A stretch of DNA of 20,527 nucleotides from Basidiobolus heterosporus B8920 (Eukaryota > Basidiobolomycota > Basidiobolomycetes > Basidiobolales > Basidiobolaceae), in assembly GCA_000697455.1 (NCBI GenBank), contig JNET01029661.1:1-20527 (forward strand). The letters are read 5' to 3'. Within the stretch, counting starts at the first letter, position 1; each line of letters begins with the position of its first letter. This document shows positions 19,728 to 20,527 of the stretch, piece by piece. Made by a program: the position numbers and the translations under genes. The notes under the pieces were generated by a model. That model saw only the letters and a program-made list of their open reading frames with translations. It was not told the origin of the DNA and did not search any database.

Positions 19728-20374
19728 ATTATAAGACACACTTTCGCTGGATTATTTATAAAGGAGTATATCGTTGTTCCGCCAAAATTAAGACAAAAAA
19801 GAAAGAGATGACTTGGTTCAAGCTTAGGTTCAACAAGGGAGATGACCTCACGTAGTGTATTCTATTTCGCAAGGAGGCAAACTAGGTGAACAGCGTGACT
19901 ATTCACTAGCAGTCTTTCTGTTTATCCAGACTGAGTAAAAATAATTGTTGCAGTAAGAAAAGTTCAAAAGGGCGGGTGCAAAGTAGGTATTTGGACAAGG
20001 CCTATGTGGGCCAAGTAGGTTAGAGAGATGAAAAGAACCTATCTGTGTTACAAGTGATGGTATGAAAGATCCATCGTAGTGTGATAAATGATAGGACTAT
20101 AACATTACCAATAACCACACTAAATTCCCCTTATCGACGGCGATTAATTATTGGGAACGTTTGGGAAATCCAAGTCAACAAAGATTGCATAGTTTATAAG
20201 AATCAGATTAGCCAAATGATCGAATCTATTCGGAAATCCCTGCTCCATATACTTCCACACACAATCTCATCAAATGTTTGTATCCTATAATAATTGACTT
20301 TCTGGATCATCTGATTGGTCAATGTAGGTCATTAGTTAGAAATCTTGAATTTCTACTCAGCTTTCATGCCATCA
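19728..20374. promoter_or_regulatory. PAK promoter region; no gene seen
   Basis: This AT-rich stretch is upstream of the PAK start. On the minus strand TATAAATA occurs at 19760-19753, only about 26 bp before the ATG, so its role as a TATA box is doubtful. A plus-strand frame at 20081-20290 (69 codons) has no recognisable features and is probably chance. No RNA gene or repeat is evident. Confidence 0.45.
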
Positions 20375-20483
20375 GTAAGATAAATTTAAATGCATAATAT
20401 GCTTAAAGTATCCTGTCTGTAAAGTCACCCAGATTGATATCTATAATAGTAAAGGGGAGTAACTCTACCATTTGAGCTTTCTA

Positions 20484-20510
20484 TACTAACCAATATACTC
20501 CAATACCTAG
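20484..20510 (+). other. Likely intron branch site and acceptor at the right edge
   Basis: A perfect TACTAAC (20484-20490) is followed by a pyrimidine/AT stretch and CCTAG ending at 20510, the same arrangement as in the confirmed introns of this window. It suggests that an exon of a plus-strand gene starts at 20511 and continues beyond the window. Possible donors are GTAAAG at 20419 (a 92-bp intron) and GTAAGA at 20375 (136 bp), the latter just after ATGCCATCA. The partner exon cannot be fixed. Confidence 0.35.
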
Positions 20511-20527
20511 GCCTTTGGTCATTTCTT

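Noticed and set aside
20081-20290. Plus-strand open frame of 69 codons
   Set aside because: It has no recognisable motif, no supporting splice sites and lies in AT-rich promoter sequence.

Overview
The window looks like nuclear DNA from an early-diverging (non-Dikarya) fungus. I infer this from Opisthokont/fungal-type proteins (a Ste20/PAK kinase without a PH domain, a kinesin-5 with a C-terminal BimC box, a Sec7-type ARF-GEF), many very short GT-AG introns, branch sites close to TACTAAC, and TTAGGG telomere-type repeats in promoters. The presence of a FAM72-like gene and a raffinose-synthase-like GH36 gene also fits an early-diverging lineage. I cannot name the species. Every gene seen is ordinary nuclear eukaryotic content; I found no transposon, virus, rRNA, tRNA, CRISPR array or biosynthetic cluster.

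Layout, left to right. At 106-361 (+) there may be the last exons of a gene cut by the left edge. At 438-1138 (-) lies a three-exon FAM72-like zinc-binding protein. At 1489-4110 (-) lies a three-exon GH36 raffinose synthase/SIP1-like alpha-galactosidase. At 4611-5457 (+) lies a five-exon penta-EF-hand protein of the ALG-2/peflin type. At 5915-11416 (+) lies an intronless 1833-aa Sec7/BIG ARF guanine-nucleotide exchange factor. At 11721-15026 (-) lies a five-exon kinesin-5, including an 11-nt microexon in the motor domain. At 15568-16426 (-) and 16817-17087 (+) are ribosomal protein eS4 and eS28 genes, transcribed divergently from a 390-bp promoter with TTAGGG arrays. At 17315-19727 (-) lies a twelve-exon PAK/Ste20 kinase. 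From 19728 to the right edge I see no convincing gene, apart from a strong-looking splice acceptor at 20510 (+).

I rebuilt eight complete gene models by joining exons at GT-AG sites so that the protein stays in frame and matches the family. They contain 25 introns, all between 55 and 89 bp. The genes are housekeeping genes (translation, Golgi ARF activation, spindle, Cdc42/Rac signalling, Ca2+ sensing) and do not form an evident pathway. The most notable observations are: the two divergent ribosomal protein genes both have an intron directly after the ATG and share a telomere-repeat promoter; the 11-nt microexon in the kinesin-5 motor domain; the 21-nt and 37-nt exons in the PAK linker; and the FAM72-like gene, which is scattered over three small exons and would be missed by simple open-frame scanning.
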